Source: Melanopsichium pennsylvanicum (taxonomy: Eukaryota > Basidiomycota > Ustilaginomycetes > Ustilaginales). Taken from it: a stretch of 30,240 nucleotides of DNA. The notes beneath the pieces were generated by a model. It was not told where the DNA came from, made no database searches, and worked only from the letters and a program-made list of their open reading frames with translations. The position numbers and the translations under genes were made by a program. Below, in pieces: positions 7,809 through 16,809 of the stretch (the stretch's first letter is position 1; each line of letters begins with the position of its first letter). The stretch spans positions 1-30,240 of the forward strand of contig OAPG01000034.1 in NCBI GenBank assembly GCA_900208305.1, in the 5' to 3' direction.

Positions 7809-10800
7809 ATGCGACTACTTAAATCACATCCTATTCTAGGTCTAGTTAATAGTTACCTAGTTGATAGTCCACAACCTTCGAATATTTCTTACATGTGGAA
7901 CTTTGGATCACTACTAGGAACTTGTCTAGTAATCCAAATTCTTACAGGAGTATTTCTAGCTATGCATTATACACCATCAGTTGATCTAGCATTTATTAGT
8001 GTTGAGCATACTTTTTTAAAAGTCCTATTGATGTGCTCATTAAACTTCGCTATATGCTGGAAAGCCTATTAAGCCATATAGTACTAATTTATAAAAAGAA
8101 GTAAAAATCTAAAGGATCATAAGGGACAATCAGCAGGAAACCAAATCTTAAATTTAAGAAAGTAGGATCCTCAGAGACTACACGCGAGGCTTTTATTAAT
8201 TTATAAATAAACTTAGATTATTAAAAATAAAAAAGAAAATAAATTGTTGATATAATAAAAGATAATATAGTCCAAGGCAACGATCTCACAGCTTAGCGTG
8301 TCAAGTATCGTGCTTTAACTATATAAAAAAGAGATTAAAACTTTTACTAAAGAAGAATTCAAACAGTGGCTAGTTGGATTTATTGATGCGCCCGTAAATT
8401 TTTAAGTTTTTATGGATCGTAAGTATCTACGTGTTATGTTCCGAATTAACCTACATATTGATGATATTGAAATTCTTTATAAAATTAAAGAGTTTATAGG
8501 TGTAGGTAAAGTAATTATTAATAAAAATAGTGCTGTATATGTTATTAATAATACTGCTGATTTTATTAATATACTATTTCCTATTCTAGATCAATATAAG
8601 CTACTAACTACAAAATATCTCGATTATCTATATTTTTGTAAAGTAGTTAAAAAGCTAGTAATTAATAAAAGTTCTGTATTTATAGGATCGGATCTAACAT
8701 GGCTAAAAACCAGTATTAAAAATATGAATACAGGTCGACAGTCTATTAATTATGAACTAATTCCAAATACACTAATAACACTATTTTTGTTTATTGGTTA
8801 GTTCCTTACTTTAAAATTGTACAAAATGTCCGAAATACACATGTTCTAGCTTCAATCTCTAAATTTTATAATTTCACTATCAACTGAATTTCAATTTAGT
8901 CAATTTTCTGTATCACTAAAATAAAATAGAATAAAAATACTAATGTACTAGTTATTTAATATAATAATATTGATTCTCTTCATGATATTCTAGCACATCT
9001 TCTTATTCAATTTCCATTCCAAACACGAAAAGGAACTGATTTTATTATTGGTGTATTGTACTATATATACATAAATTTGGTTATATTTATCTAACAGAAG
9101 GACGTAAACTAGCAGTAGCTATTGCTTATTTTGTTAATAAATCATGATATAGTACAGCAATTAAATAAGTTAATACACCTAATATTGATATTGCACTGTT
9201 TGATACTTCTCTACCTGTAACACTAACTCCAAAAATGACTCATCTAGAGCTATCACAAAATTTGAATTTGAATTTGAATTTGAATTTTGCTAAAACTTAT
9301 AAAACACGAAATGTTTGGGTTTATGATTATAATGTGCTAGTAAAAGGTAGTCTTTTTACGAGTAATGCGGAAGCTGCCGCTAGTGTTGGGCTAAATGGTA
9401 CAACTCGAATTGTAGCACGATATCTTGATACTGGTAAATCCTATCAAGAACGATATGAATTTACAACAAAAGCTAAGTAAATATTATTTTATAAAAATAT
9501 TTGATTTTATTAGCTAGCGCACAAATTTCTGTGAGTATCTTTCTTTGATTATGCGAGATGTTAACTATGGATGGCTAATTCGATACCTACACGCTAATAC
9601 AGCATCCTTTTTCTTTATCTTTGTATATCTTCACATTGGACGAGGACTATACTATGGATCATACAAATCACCACGAACACTACTATGGTCAATTGGAGTT
9701 ATTATTCTAGTTCTAATGATGGCTATTGCTTTCCTTGGTTTTATTGGCCAAAAATGGATGTGTTTTTATAATATCGATATAACTAATATTCAATATCTTT
9801 CTATTCCTACTCTTCTTATTCCTAGTTCACGTCTACAATCTATTCTTGATAAACAGAATATTAAACCGCGCATAGCGCCTTCTATTTGAAAATCTTACTA
9901 ATCCTGATACAAAAAAGATTGCTTATCAATCTCTTAAATCTTTCTCAGGTATTTATATGATTATTAATCTAGTAACAGGGGAATATTATGTAGGTAGTGC
10001 TGTTACAGGTAATCTTTATATGCGTTTCCATAAGCATCTATTCTCTTTTACAGGAAATAAACGAGTTGCTAATGCTGTAAACAAATATGGACTATCTCAA
10101 TTTGCATTTCTAGTACTAGAAATTGTACCACAAGAAAATAAAATGGATAGTACACTTCTTCTTAATCGAGAAGATTATTATCTACAGACTCTGAAACCAC
10201 AATACAATATTGCACCTCTTGCTAGTAATAGGCGCTGCGCGCGGATGGAAACATTCCGAAGAGTCTCTAGCTAAAATGCGTGATAATTATTCTGAAGAAC
10301 GACGAGAACGAGTTGGAAATATTAACAAAGGAAAAACACTTTCTCAAGAAACACGTGAACTTATTCGTAAAGCAGCACTACTTCGATAACCTATGTCTAT
10401 TGAATCACGAATGAAATGTTCCACTAATATGCGACCTGTTACTATTATAAATCTTGATGGTTCTAATCCTATTCATTTTATAAGCATTAAGGAAGCAAGT
10501 ATTGCGATTTCATGTGCTGAAAAGACTATTCAACGTGCTCTAAATGGGGCCGGTGTTATTAAGAATAAATTTCTTGTTAAAAACAACTAAAGATACTATT
10601 GAATAATTAGTTATATTAATATACTGCAAAGTTTAATATAAAAATACATTTATAGTCCTATTGTTTTCCCCTTTTTAATCTGTATAGAGAATAGGGTTAA
10701 TAATGATAGAATACCTCGACGGGGGTATTGGAGATAGTAATTATAATATTATCTTTGGCAATGCGAGTGAAAACGGTCAACGGAAGTTATCACCTTTCAA

Positions 10801-13800
10801 GACCGTCGGTTGTATACACGATCGCTACAGACTGGGTCACTTGTGGGTGCCTGAAATGGTGCTTAATGTACAGTCGGACATCTAAAGTAAAGACAAAATC
10901 TGTACTACTTTTCAAGGCCTAAAATGATATAAATAATAGTAATATGATTATTTATTGATTAGGTACAACTATTATTTACTGTGATAATATATAGTAAATA
11001 GATAGAGATGTTGTATGTTCTGCCTTACGGACAAATGAGTCTATGGGGTAAAATTTATTGCCCCACATGCATTAATAATAGTTATATTATCTTCGGATCC
11101 TTTATCTTCATTACTGTTTATCTTAGCGATAATCTTATAGCAAAACGACTACCAGCTACATCTCGAGTTGGAGCACATAATATGGATATTCTATCTATTA
11201 TTTTTGGTTCTCTTCTGGGAGATAGTCACGCTGAACGGCGTGCTATAGGTAATGGTACTCGTATTAGTTTTTCTCAAGAAGCTATTCATAAAGAATATCT
11301 TCTTTGGCTTCACAATCTTATTTCTAATCTAGGGTATAGTACACCTAATCTACCAAAAATTCAAACTCGACTAGGTCTAGGTGGTAAACTTCGATATGTC
11401 ATTCGGTTTCACACTTTTACTTATAGCAGTATAAATTGGATTCATGATCTTTGGTATGTAAATGGTGTTAAATGCGTTCCAAAAAATATTGGAGAGTTTC
11501 TAACACCTCTTGCCCTCGCTATCTGGATTATGGATGATGGAGGTCGAGTCGGTAAAGGACTTAAATTTTCTACGAATTCTTTTTCTTATGAAGATTGTCT
11601 TCTACTATCTAATGTGCTATTTGATAAGTATAATCTACGTACTTCAGTACAATCGGCTGGAGTTGAAAATCAGTATATTATTTATGTATTTAAAGAGTCA
11701 ATGCCTGCTCTTCGTGAAATTGTACAACCATATATCGTTTCATCTATGCTATATAAACTTGGAGAGTTGCACTTCTTAGATATATTTTTATTATTAATGT
11801 ATAGTCTTAAATATTTAAGGCGACACTGATGAAAACGGTCAAAGATTGTATCTCAAATCTAGACCGTCGGCTATTCTATGATATTAAAAAGGGTATCTAC
11901 ACTATATAATTTAGATATGTACCGCCACTTTGTAATAAAAATAGAATGATCGCTACAGACTGGTCCATCGGTGGGTATTTATCTTCTTTACTCTACTAAA
12001 AAAAAAGAATACAAAAATGCTTAATGTACAGTCGGAGTGTTTTTAGTTTATTACTAACACAAGGCCCATTTCAATTTCTATGTATCATGGAGAAATAGGG
12101 TACAGGGTCATATATTAGGAGATAGGATTATTACCACTATATATGATTAAACGCTTGGCAACAGTTATTACAAACCTTCTAAGTGCTATTCCATGGATTG
12201 GTCAAGATTTCGTTGAATTTGAAAAACTACTACTATTTATTATAACTCTTTCTATTCTTTCTTATTATTTTATTACTAAATACAACTATAACATGAGTAC
12301 TATTGGAAAAGTAAATGAATCTCCTCTACGAGGTCGAAAGTCTCGTACAGATAAAGAAAAACAAGCTTTTCTATCTTCTGTCTCTTACGATTTTATGAGT
12401 ATGTTTATAGGACTTATTGATGGTGATGGCTATATCGCTATTACTAAAATTGGACTTGATAACATTCGAATAGAACTAATCCTAAGTGTAGATATTAAAG
12501 ATCTTAAACTACTAGAACATATTCAAAATGTACTAAAGATCGGTCGTATTAATGAATACCCTAACATTAGTACTGCAAAACTAACTATTAGTAAAGTAGA
12601 TCTACAAGAAGTACTTCTTCCACTTATTCTATATTATAAACTATTCTTTCTGACTGAAACACGACGGAAACAATTCAATCTTTGTATGCATCTTCTAGAA
12701 AATAATATCCCTAAATTTAGTAGTATTCCTTCTATTGAAAATATCAAAGATCTATTCAGTCTTCCTAAATCTAGTATTGAATATGTTAATCTACCTTTTT
12801 TCTACAATTGGATTGTTGGATTCACTATTGCAGAAGGATCTTTCTATATTAAAAATACTGGAGAGCATTTCTTTTCTCTACGACAACGTTCTCATTCAAC
12901 ACTATTTGAAGCATTCAAACTTGTGTTTAAAACAAATCGTAAAATTGAAGACGATGGTAAATATATGAAATTCAGTGTATCTTCTACAAAAGATCTAATT
13001 AATGTTGTAACATTCTTTAGTAATAGTGGACTATATAGTCTACTTGGGCTAAAAGCTGATCAATACAATGCTTGGCTAACTAGTCTTAAACAAAATAATA
13101 AAAAGTTTACTCGCGATAGCGTATAAATTTAGGTTATAATAAATAAAATAGTAATAAAGTTCCCTTATATCGTGAGATATATTGAATAATCGGGTGAATT
13201 GCAAGGAACTCTTCGTGTATCCCCCTCATTAGTATTTACTTTATATTCAATAAAAATATATTTTATCAGTACTATTAAGGATACAAAAGACAATTTGCAG
13301 CGAAGCTATTATCAGCACCTTATTCTACTATGTTTTAATAGTAAAATATGAAGGTAATAGAACGTTCAACGACTAATCGGTGAGTTGTGCTAACAATAAA
13401 CCGGACACGAGTGCCCGACATCTATATAATCTTTGTATTTATAGATGATGACATAGTCTAAGCTTATTAGAAATAATAAGAATATACAATTAAATGTTGT
13501 ATAGATAATAAAACTGTTGTTTGGGGAGGATTCTCAGTTAATAATGCTACACTTAACCGATTCTTCTCACTACACTACCTTCTACCATTCGTACTAGCTG
13601 CTCTAGCAGCTATGCACCTACTAGCACTACACGAGCACGGAAGTAGTAATCCACTAGGAGTATCAGGTAATACAGATCGACTACCATTCCACCCTTACTT
13701 CACATTCAAAGATCTTGTTACAATCTTTGTATTCCTACTAGCTCTATCTGTATTTGTATTCTACATGCCAAATGCACTAGGACACTCAGATAATTATATT

Positions 13801-14241
13801 CCAGCTAACCCAATGCAAACACCAGCATCAATTGTTCCAGAGTGGTACCTACTACCATTCTATGCTATTCTACGATCAATTCCTAATAAGCTACTAGGAG
13901 TTATTGCTATGTTTATGTCACTTCTAATTCTTCTAGGAATGCCTATTCTAGATACATCACGGATCCGAGGTAGTCAATTCCGACCACTAATGCGATTCTC
14001 ATTCTGGACATTCGTTGCTTGTTTCTTTATTCTAATGTTTATCGGTAGTCAACATGTTGAAAGCCCATATGTTGAAATCGGTGCTGCAGCTACTGCTTAC
14101 TACTTCGCTTGGTTCCTAGTAGTAGTACCAGCAATTGGTATTATTGAGAATACACTAATGGATATTGCTCTAGCTGAGGGGACATCATCAGAAGTTATTA
14201 CACAAAAAACACCTACACCACTACTACGAAGTGTTGTATAA
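7809..14241 (+). CDS. cob: cob, apocytochrome b, five exons, complete (central copy)
   Basis: Cytochrome b is the haem-binding, quinol-oxidising core subunit of complex III in the inner membrane. Exons are 7809-8009, 9548-9739, 11014-11049, 12158-12218 and 13517-14241, 1215 nt in all (404 residues plus TAA), slightly longer than typical fungal cob. Each upstream exon ends in T and each intron in G, as expected for group I. Insertion sites fall after coding nucleotides 201, 393, 429 and 490, matching well-known fungal cob sites. Exon 1 holds the N-terminal SHP..LVNSY..DSPQP. Exon 2 has two haem histidines 14 residues apart ([16 protein letters not shown]). Exon 5 has the other pair ([16 protein letters not shown]) and the PEWY motif of the Qo site. 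The start is the ATG opening MRLLKSHP. Confidence 0.96.
8010..9547 (+). mobile_element. Group I intron cob-i201
   Basis: Inserted after coding nucleotide 201, between the codons for SVEH and IMRDV. The 3' end is G at 9547. The ribozyme core lies near the 5' end: a P/Q segment GGACAATCAGCAGGAAACC at 8124-8142, an R-like segment around CCTCAGAGACTA (8165-8186), and an S-like segment ATATAGTCC ending at 8273. The broken LAGLIDADG gene follows the core. The same core type occurs in the first nad5 intron, and the left-arm duplicate is 3395-4932. Intron subgroup was not determined. Confidence 0.88.
8322..9480 (+). pseudogene. Broken LAGLIDADG homing endonuclease gene in cob-i201
   Basis: The reading [11 protein letters not shown], then after a stop [24 protein letters not shown] (open from 8412 to 8801), is typical of the cob-i201 LAGLIDADG_1 endonuclease. 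It is inactive by several lesions. The first motif, usually DAEG, reads DAPV, and an in-frame TAA follows at about 8403. The second motif region is missing after YELIPN. Later fragments recognisable by eye, such as [12 protein letters not shown] and [14 protein letters not shown], are in shifted frames. A final open segment (9235-9480) reads [26 protein letters not shown], like a NUMOD-type DNA-binding tail. It also contains four AATTTG hexamers (9259-9282). Confidence 0.85.
9866..9880 (+). repeat. GC-rich insertion in the GIY-YIG gene, element 1
   Basis: CCGCGCATAGCGCCT interrupts the reading frame, moving it from the exon frame to the next one, as expected from a 13-nt insert. It is close to the reverse complement of the element at 10230-10244. 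The left-arm copy is 3062-3076. Confidence 0.7.
10230..10244 (+). repeat. GC-rich insertion in the GIY-YIG gene, element 2
   Basis: AGGCGCTGCGCGCGG interrupts the gene between the codons for ASN and GWKHSEES. Removing 13 nt restores a continuous frame. It matches element 1 in opposite orientation apart from two missing bases and one change. The left-arm copy is 2698-2712. Confidence 0.7.
11008..11829 (+). CDS. LAGLIDADG homing endonuclease/maturase in cob-i429
   Basis: This open frame of 273 codons runs in frame from cob exon 3 ([12 protein letters not shown]) into the intron. The first LAGLIDADG-type motif is [10 protein letters not shown] at residues 67-76. The second, IWIMDDGG, is at 172-179 and is preceded by [15 protein letters not shown], the standard layout of LAGLIDADG_2 intron proteins. 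Both acidic positions are kept, so it may be active as an endonuclease or splicing helper. The ATG at 11008 lies in the preceding intron, so the natural product is more likely a cob exon 1-3 fusion made from partly spliced RNA. The stop TGA is two bases before the core. Confidence 0.88.
   Translation: MLYVLPYGQMSLWGKIYCPTCINNSYIIFGSFIFITVYLSDNLIAKRLPATSRVGAHNMDILSIIFGSLLGDSHAERRAIGNGTRISFSQEAIHKEYLLWLHNLISNLGYSTPNLPKIQTRLGLGGKLRYVIRFHTFTYSSINWIHDLWYVNGVKCVPKNIGEFLTPLALAIWIMDDGGRVGKGLKFSTNSFSYEDCLLLSNVLFDKYNLRTSVQSAGVENQYIIYVFKESMPALREIVQPYIVSSMLYKLGELHFLDIFLLLMYSLKYLRRH
11050..12157 (+). mobile_element. Group I intron cob-i429
   Basis: Inserted after coding nucleotide 429, only 36 nt downstream of cob-i393, and ending in G at 12157. 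The core starts directly after the endonuclease stop: GAAAACGGTCAAAG at 11831, GACCGTCGG at about 11861, GATCGCTACAGACTGG at about 11948, and TTAATGTACAGTCGG ending near 12036. The left-arm duplicate is 785-1892, and the start of a right-arm duplicate is 29872-30240. Confidence 0.88.
12143..13126 (+). CDS. LAGLIDADG homing endonuclease/maturase in cob-i490
   Basis: The 327-codon open frame is continuous with cob exon 4 ([15 protein letters not shown]..). A hydrophobic stretch lies at residues 29-45. The first LAGLIDADG motif is FIGLIDGDG at 88-96 and the second IVGFTIAEG at about 223-231, both with their acidic residues, giving the two-motif LAGLIDADG_1 layout seen in cob-i490 maturases. The ATG at 12143 is inside the preceding intron, so translation as an exon fusion after removal of the first three introns is likelier. 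It could be an endonuclease, a splicing maturase, or both. Confidence 0.88.
   Translation: MIKRLATVITNLLSAIPWIGQDFVEFEKLLLFIITLSILSYYFITKYNYNMSTIGKVNESPLRGRKSRTDKEKQAFLSSVSYDFMSMFIGLIDGDGYIAITKIGLDNIRIELILSVDIKDLKLLEHIQNVLKIGRINEYPNISTAKLTISKVDLQEVLLPLILYYKLFFLTETRRKQFNLCMHLLENNIPKFSSIPSIENIKDLFSLPKSSIEYVNLPFFYNWIVGFTIAEGSFYIKNTGEHFFSLRQRSHSTLFEAFKLVFKTNRKIEDDGKYMKFSVSSTKDLINVVTFFSNSGLYSLLGLKADQYNAWLTSLKQNNKKFTRDSV
12219..13516 (+). mobile_element. Group I intron cob-i490
   Basis: Inserted after coding nucleotide 490, within a Phe codon (exon 4 ends GAAT, exon 5 starts TTGTTTGG), ending in G at 13516. The core follows the endonuclease gene: GGGTGAATTGCAAGGA at 13192, GACAATTTGCAGCGAAGC at about 13289, GTTCAACGACTAATCGG at 13364, and GACATAGTCTAA at 13450-13461. 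The second nad5 intron has nearly identical segments. The right-arm duplicate is 28513-29810, and the left arm holds only 1-723. Confidence 0.88.
13517..14241 (+). CDS. cob: cob exon 5 (C-terminal 60% of cytochrome b)
   Basis: The exon opens with TT, completing a Phe codon begun in exon 4, then [16 protein letters not shown]. It holds the second haem pair, the [14 protein letters not shown] segment of the quinol-oxidation site, and the last transmembrane helices, ending at TAA 14239-14241. The tail after the final helix ([18 protein letters not shown]...) is longer than usual and poorly conserved. Confidence 0.95.
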
Positions 14242-14984
14242 TATATTTGTGCTTTAACTTTCCCCTTCCATGTAGATTTGTTAAAGAAAGACCAAAAAGA
14301 AAACACCGGTAAAATTTAAGTGCTTAAAAATCTAAGAAGTCTTTTTAAAAGATTGCGCAGTAATAAATTGCGCCGATGGTTTTCTTCTACTAAAAGCGCC
14401 TTATAAAAGATCTCCATCTCCGATATTTTAGTAGCAAAATATCTCCGATATTTTATAAGGTGCGGGAGAAGCCGTAGGCGAATATTTTCGTAGCATTTTT
14501 TGTTTATTCTATTTTTTTGCTACAGTCATTTCTATTAACTTAATATATTATATAATATTAATAAAATATTGTAATAGAATATATTCCATATTTATGGTAT
14601 ATGAAGATGAAAGTGTCAAGAGTTGATGCGTGTTAAAAGCCCGTCGATAGGTTAAATCGGATAGGTATATATATACAGATATATTTATATTTATATTTAT
14701 ATTTATCTGCTAGGGCGAGTTTAATTTAGTGTATATAAATTAAATTAATATAAAATTATAAGAAGGTAGCTTGAATTAGTTGTAGTTAAATGAAATAGGG
14801 AGGTTCTAAAATTTCTGATTTTTCGGGCCGCTATAAAATAGTAACTAAATTAGTATTTATATATCTTTATAAAGGTATAGATAAGAATGATCACTGATAA
14901 AGTGTATCCAATAAATAATAGTTAATTAATGATTTTGTCTTGTTAACTATTATGAGATGCGTTTTAAGTTATAAAAAGAAATAA
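14242..14984 (+). other. cob to rns spacer: GC-rich elements and repeats, no assigned gene
   Basis: About 740 bases with no supported protein gene or tRNA. From 14350 to 14490 there is a cluster of GC-rich motifs (GATTGCGCAG, TTGCGCCGATGG, GCGCCTTATAAAA, GGTGCGGGAGAAGCC), a 15-nt direct repeat ATCTCCGATATTTTA at 14416-14430 and 14441-14455, and the 20-nt element at 14469-14488. A run of ATTTAT units spans 14681-14708. The stretch 14605-14870 is less AT-biased, with GTTAAAAGCCCGTCGATAGG and GGGAGGTTCTAAAATTTCTG. It could hold a small structured RNA or the rns leader, but I could not assign it. The right-arm duplicate is 27044-27787. Confidence 0.65.
14469..14488 (+). repeat. GC-rich dispersed element, copy B
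   Basis: Identical over 20 bases to 7227-7246. Here it directly follows GGTGCGGGAG, a box that also occurs near 6983 (GGTGCGGGAA), so the two spacers share several pieces of the same element family. Confidence 0.65.
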
Positions 14985-16530
14985 CAGTAAACGCTTAGTA
15001 ATTGTTTAATCGTGGCAAAGTTAGAACGTTATCTGGTAGTTTTACTCATGCAAGTCGTATGGTATTAACTAAATATCATGGCGTACAGGCGAGTATAAAA
15101 AAGAACATACCTTTAGTAGATGATAAAAACATAAAAAAAGAAAGGGAAATTTTTCCGACTAAAGATTGGCTTTATATCTAGCAGGTAGTTGGAGTGATAA
15201 AGGCGCACCAAGCCTATGACGGATAGGAAATAGCGAAAGCTTCAATTCCCGCAATTGGTTTGAGAATAACCAAAGGTGTCTTTAAGACATGCTGCAGAGG
15301 AGGATCTTGGGCAATGCTCGAAAGAGTGACCCAGCTAACCAGAACTCGAAAGAGTGTCGTAAGGGAGGATAAATGACGTTACCTTACTAATAGTCCAATC
15401 TAAGTCTCGTGCCAGCAGACGCGGTTATACGAACTGGGCAAACGTTTAATAAATTAATAGGTATTAAGGATCCGTAGGCGGTTTCTAATAAAGAAACTAG
15501 AATCTAATAGAGGATAGTGGAATGCTAGGAGGAGGGATGATATCCATTGATATCTAGCGGAACACTAAAGGCGAAAGCAGCTATCCAGCTAAAGATTGAC
15601 GCTCAGGGATGAAAGTCTGGGGAGCAAAACAGATTAGATACCTGTGTAGTCCAGACCGTAAACTATTTACATTTCTTATTTGGTAAATAAATATTAATTA
15701 TATTATATCAGATAAGCAGCAAACCGCTGTATGTGTAACACCTTGTAAGTACAGTCCCAGGACCGAAAGCAAAAAGATTAGACCATCCTAAAGACCCGGA
15801 GTGGAGCATGTTGTTTAATACGATAATCCGCGTAGAATCTTACCTCTCCTTGAATGGCTTACATAATTTATGTTTGTAAGATCACAGGTGTTGCATGGCT
15901 GTCGGCAGTTCGTGTCGTAAGATGTCAGGTTGAGTCCGCCAACGAACGCAATCCCTATAAGAAGTTGTTATCAGTAATTATACTGTTTTTCTTATTTGCA
16001 TTCAATAAGAAGCATTTTGGGAATACGATAAGCCTTCATGACCCTTATGGAGTATGGGCTACAGACGTGCTACTTGAACCTAACAAACTGATGCAATACC
16101 GTAAGGTGGAGCTAACCAGTAAAATATGGTGATACCAGGATCGTAGTCTGAAATTCGACTACGTGAATCAGGAATTCCGAGTAATCGTTGATAAGTACGC
16201 AACGGTGAACCTTTACATTTGGGAGATACTAACCGTCTATCAAGTGTTGGTCGTTTATCAAGCTAGGAACTAGTGTTTACTTTGATTCTTTTCTCTATTT
16301 TTGTATTAAACTAATATCGTTACTACTTTATAGTTATATATAGATAAATAGTTTCTAACTTATTTTATTTATATATATATATTCTTCTAAAAATAAGAAT
16401 ATAGATTCTATTAGTATAATACCATAGTTTTCAGTTTCTATAGCAAACACATGGAATAGCTTAGAACTCCTAACGCTAAGTTATAGCAAGGTAGCCGTAA
16501 GGGAACTTGTGGCTGATGGATACTATTCAT
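14985..16530 (+). rRNA. rns: rns, mitochondrial small-subunit ribosomal RNA (central copy)
   Basis: Conserved 16S-type segments appear in order. The 5' domain start is GTTTAATCGTGGC (about 15004) and CATGCAAGTCG (about 15047). The 530 loop is GTGCCAGCAGACGCGG (about 15410) and the 790 region ATTAGATACC (about 15634). These are followed by GTGGAGCATG..TTTAATACGATAA (about 15800) and TGTTGCATGGCTGTCGGCAG with GTTGAGTCCGCCAACGA (about 15890-15950). The GGGCTACAGACGTGCTAC segment is at about 16055 and AATCGTTGATAAGTACGCAA at about 16180. The 3' decoding region GCAAGGTAGCCGTAAGGGAA is at about 16486. AT-rich expansions interrupt variable regions (15670-15710, 16280-16430). Ends are placed by comparison with bacterial 16S and are good to tens of bases. 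No intron was seen. Confidence 0.94.
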
Positions 16531-16735
16531 TTACCCCCTACTAAAAATAGAATATTTATCAGGACCCGATTATAAAATAATTACATTCATTTTAGTTGTC
16601 CGGATTAGAAATAGAAAATTTGTAGAATCGACACACTATTTTATTTATTATTATATATTCATTTTAAGCGGTTATTAAATATAAAAAGAAAATGTATCTT
16701 TTTTCTTACTATTTAACTTACCTTTTTCTTTTTTT
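16531..16735 (+). other. rns to tRNA-Asp spacer
   Basis: AT-rich, no gene. The first bases after rns contain CCCCCTACTAAAA (16534-16546), the same 13-mer found 40 bases after the cox3 stop. It might mark a 3' end-processing site. The duplicate is 25293-25497. Confidence 0.6.
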
Positions 16736-16809
16736 GGGAATCTAGCATAATTGGTTAATGTCCTAAATTGTCAGTTTAGATGATGCCCGTTCGAATCGGG
16801 TGATTCTCG
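16736..16809 (+). tRNA. trnD: tRNA-Asp (GTC), central copy
   Basis: The 74-nt cloverleaf has acceptor GGGAATC/GATTCTC with one G-U pair, discriminator G, a D arm with TTGGTTA in the loop, and anticodon stem CTAAA/TTTAG with loop TTGTCAG. The anticodon is therefore GTC. The T arm is GCCCG/CGGGT with loop TTCGAAT. Confidence 0.93.

Larger units (their letters stand above)
9740..10590 (+). pseudogene. Broken GIY-YIG homing endonuclease gene in cob-i393
   Basis: The frame starts as a continuation of cob exon 2. It then reads [19 protein letters not shown] (the GIY...YVG motif), [16 protein letters not shown] and [18 protein letters not shown], the usual GIY-YIG order, followed by [13 protein letters not shown] and a NUMOD/IENR1-like tail [20 protein letters not shown]. 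Three lesions split it: a 13-nt GC-rich insertion around 9866-9880, a second of 13 nt around 10230-10244, and an in-frame TAA at 10387-10389. The two insertions each shift the frame by one. Confidence 0.87.
9740..11013 (+). mobile_element. Group I intron cob-i393
   Basis: Inserted after coding nucleotide 393, between the Gly and Tyr codons of AFLG/YVLPYG, ending in G at 11013. The core lies downstream of the endonuclease gene: GAAAACGGTCAACGG at 10769, GACCGTCGG at about 10800, GATCGCTACAGACTGGGTCA at about 10820, and TTAATGTACAGTCGG ending near 10876. The next intron, cob-i429, has nearly the same core. The left-arm duplicate is 1929-3202. Confidence 0.88.

Noticed and set aside
8403..8805. 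TAG or TGA reassignment as an explanation for the broken endonuclease genes
   Set aside because: The breaks include frameshifts, a TAA and lost motifs that no recoding fixes, and all Trp codons checked in conserved exons are TGG.
9849..9926. CRISPR-like array from short regular repeats (also considered for 19849-19926 and 6887-6916)
   Set aside because: The repeats are six-base microsatellites or simple AT repeats without spacers, in mitochondrial DNA.
10703..10922. 60- and 64-codon frames overlapping the cob-i393 core (duplicates 2020-2239)
   Set aside because: They read through the ribozyme core and show no protein family features.
11510..11779. 89-codon frame inside cob-i429, and the similar 77-codon frame at 12735-12968
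   Set aside because: Both are alternative frames within the intact LAGLIDADG genes.
14100..14306. 68-codon open frame antisense to the cob 3' end (duplicate 27723-27929)
   Set aside because: It is the shadow of cob exon 5 with no recognisable features.
15854..16132. 92-codon open frame (and its duplicate at 25896-26174)
   Set aside because: It lies entirely within the conserved 3' half of rns, so it is a chance reading of rRNA sequence.
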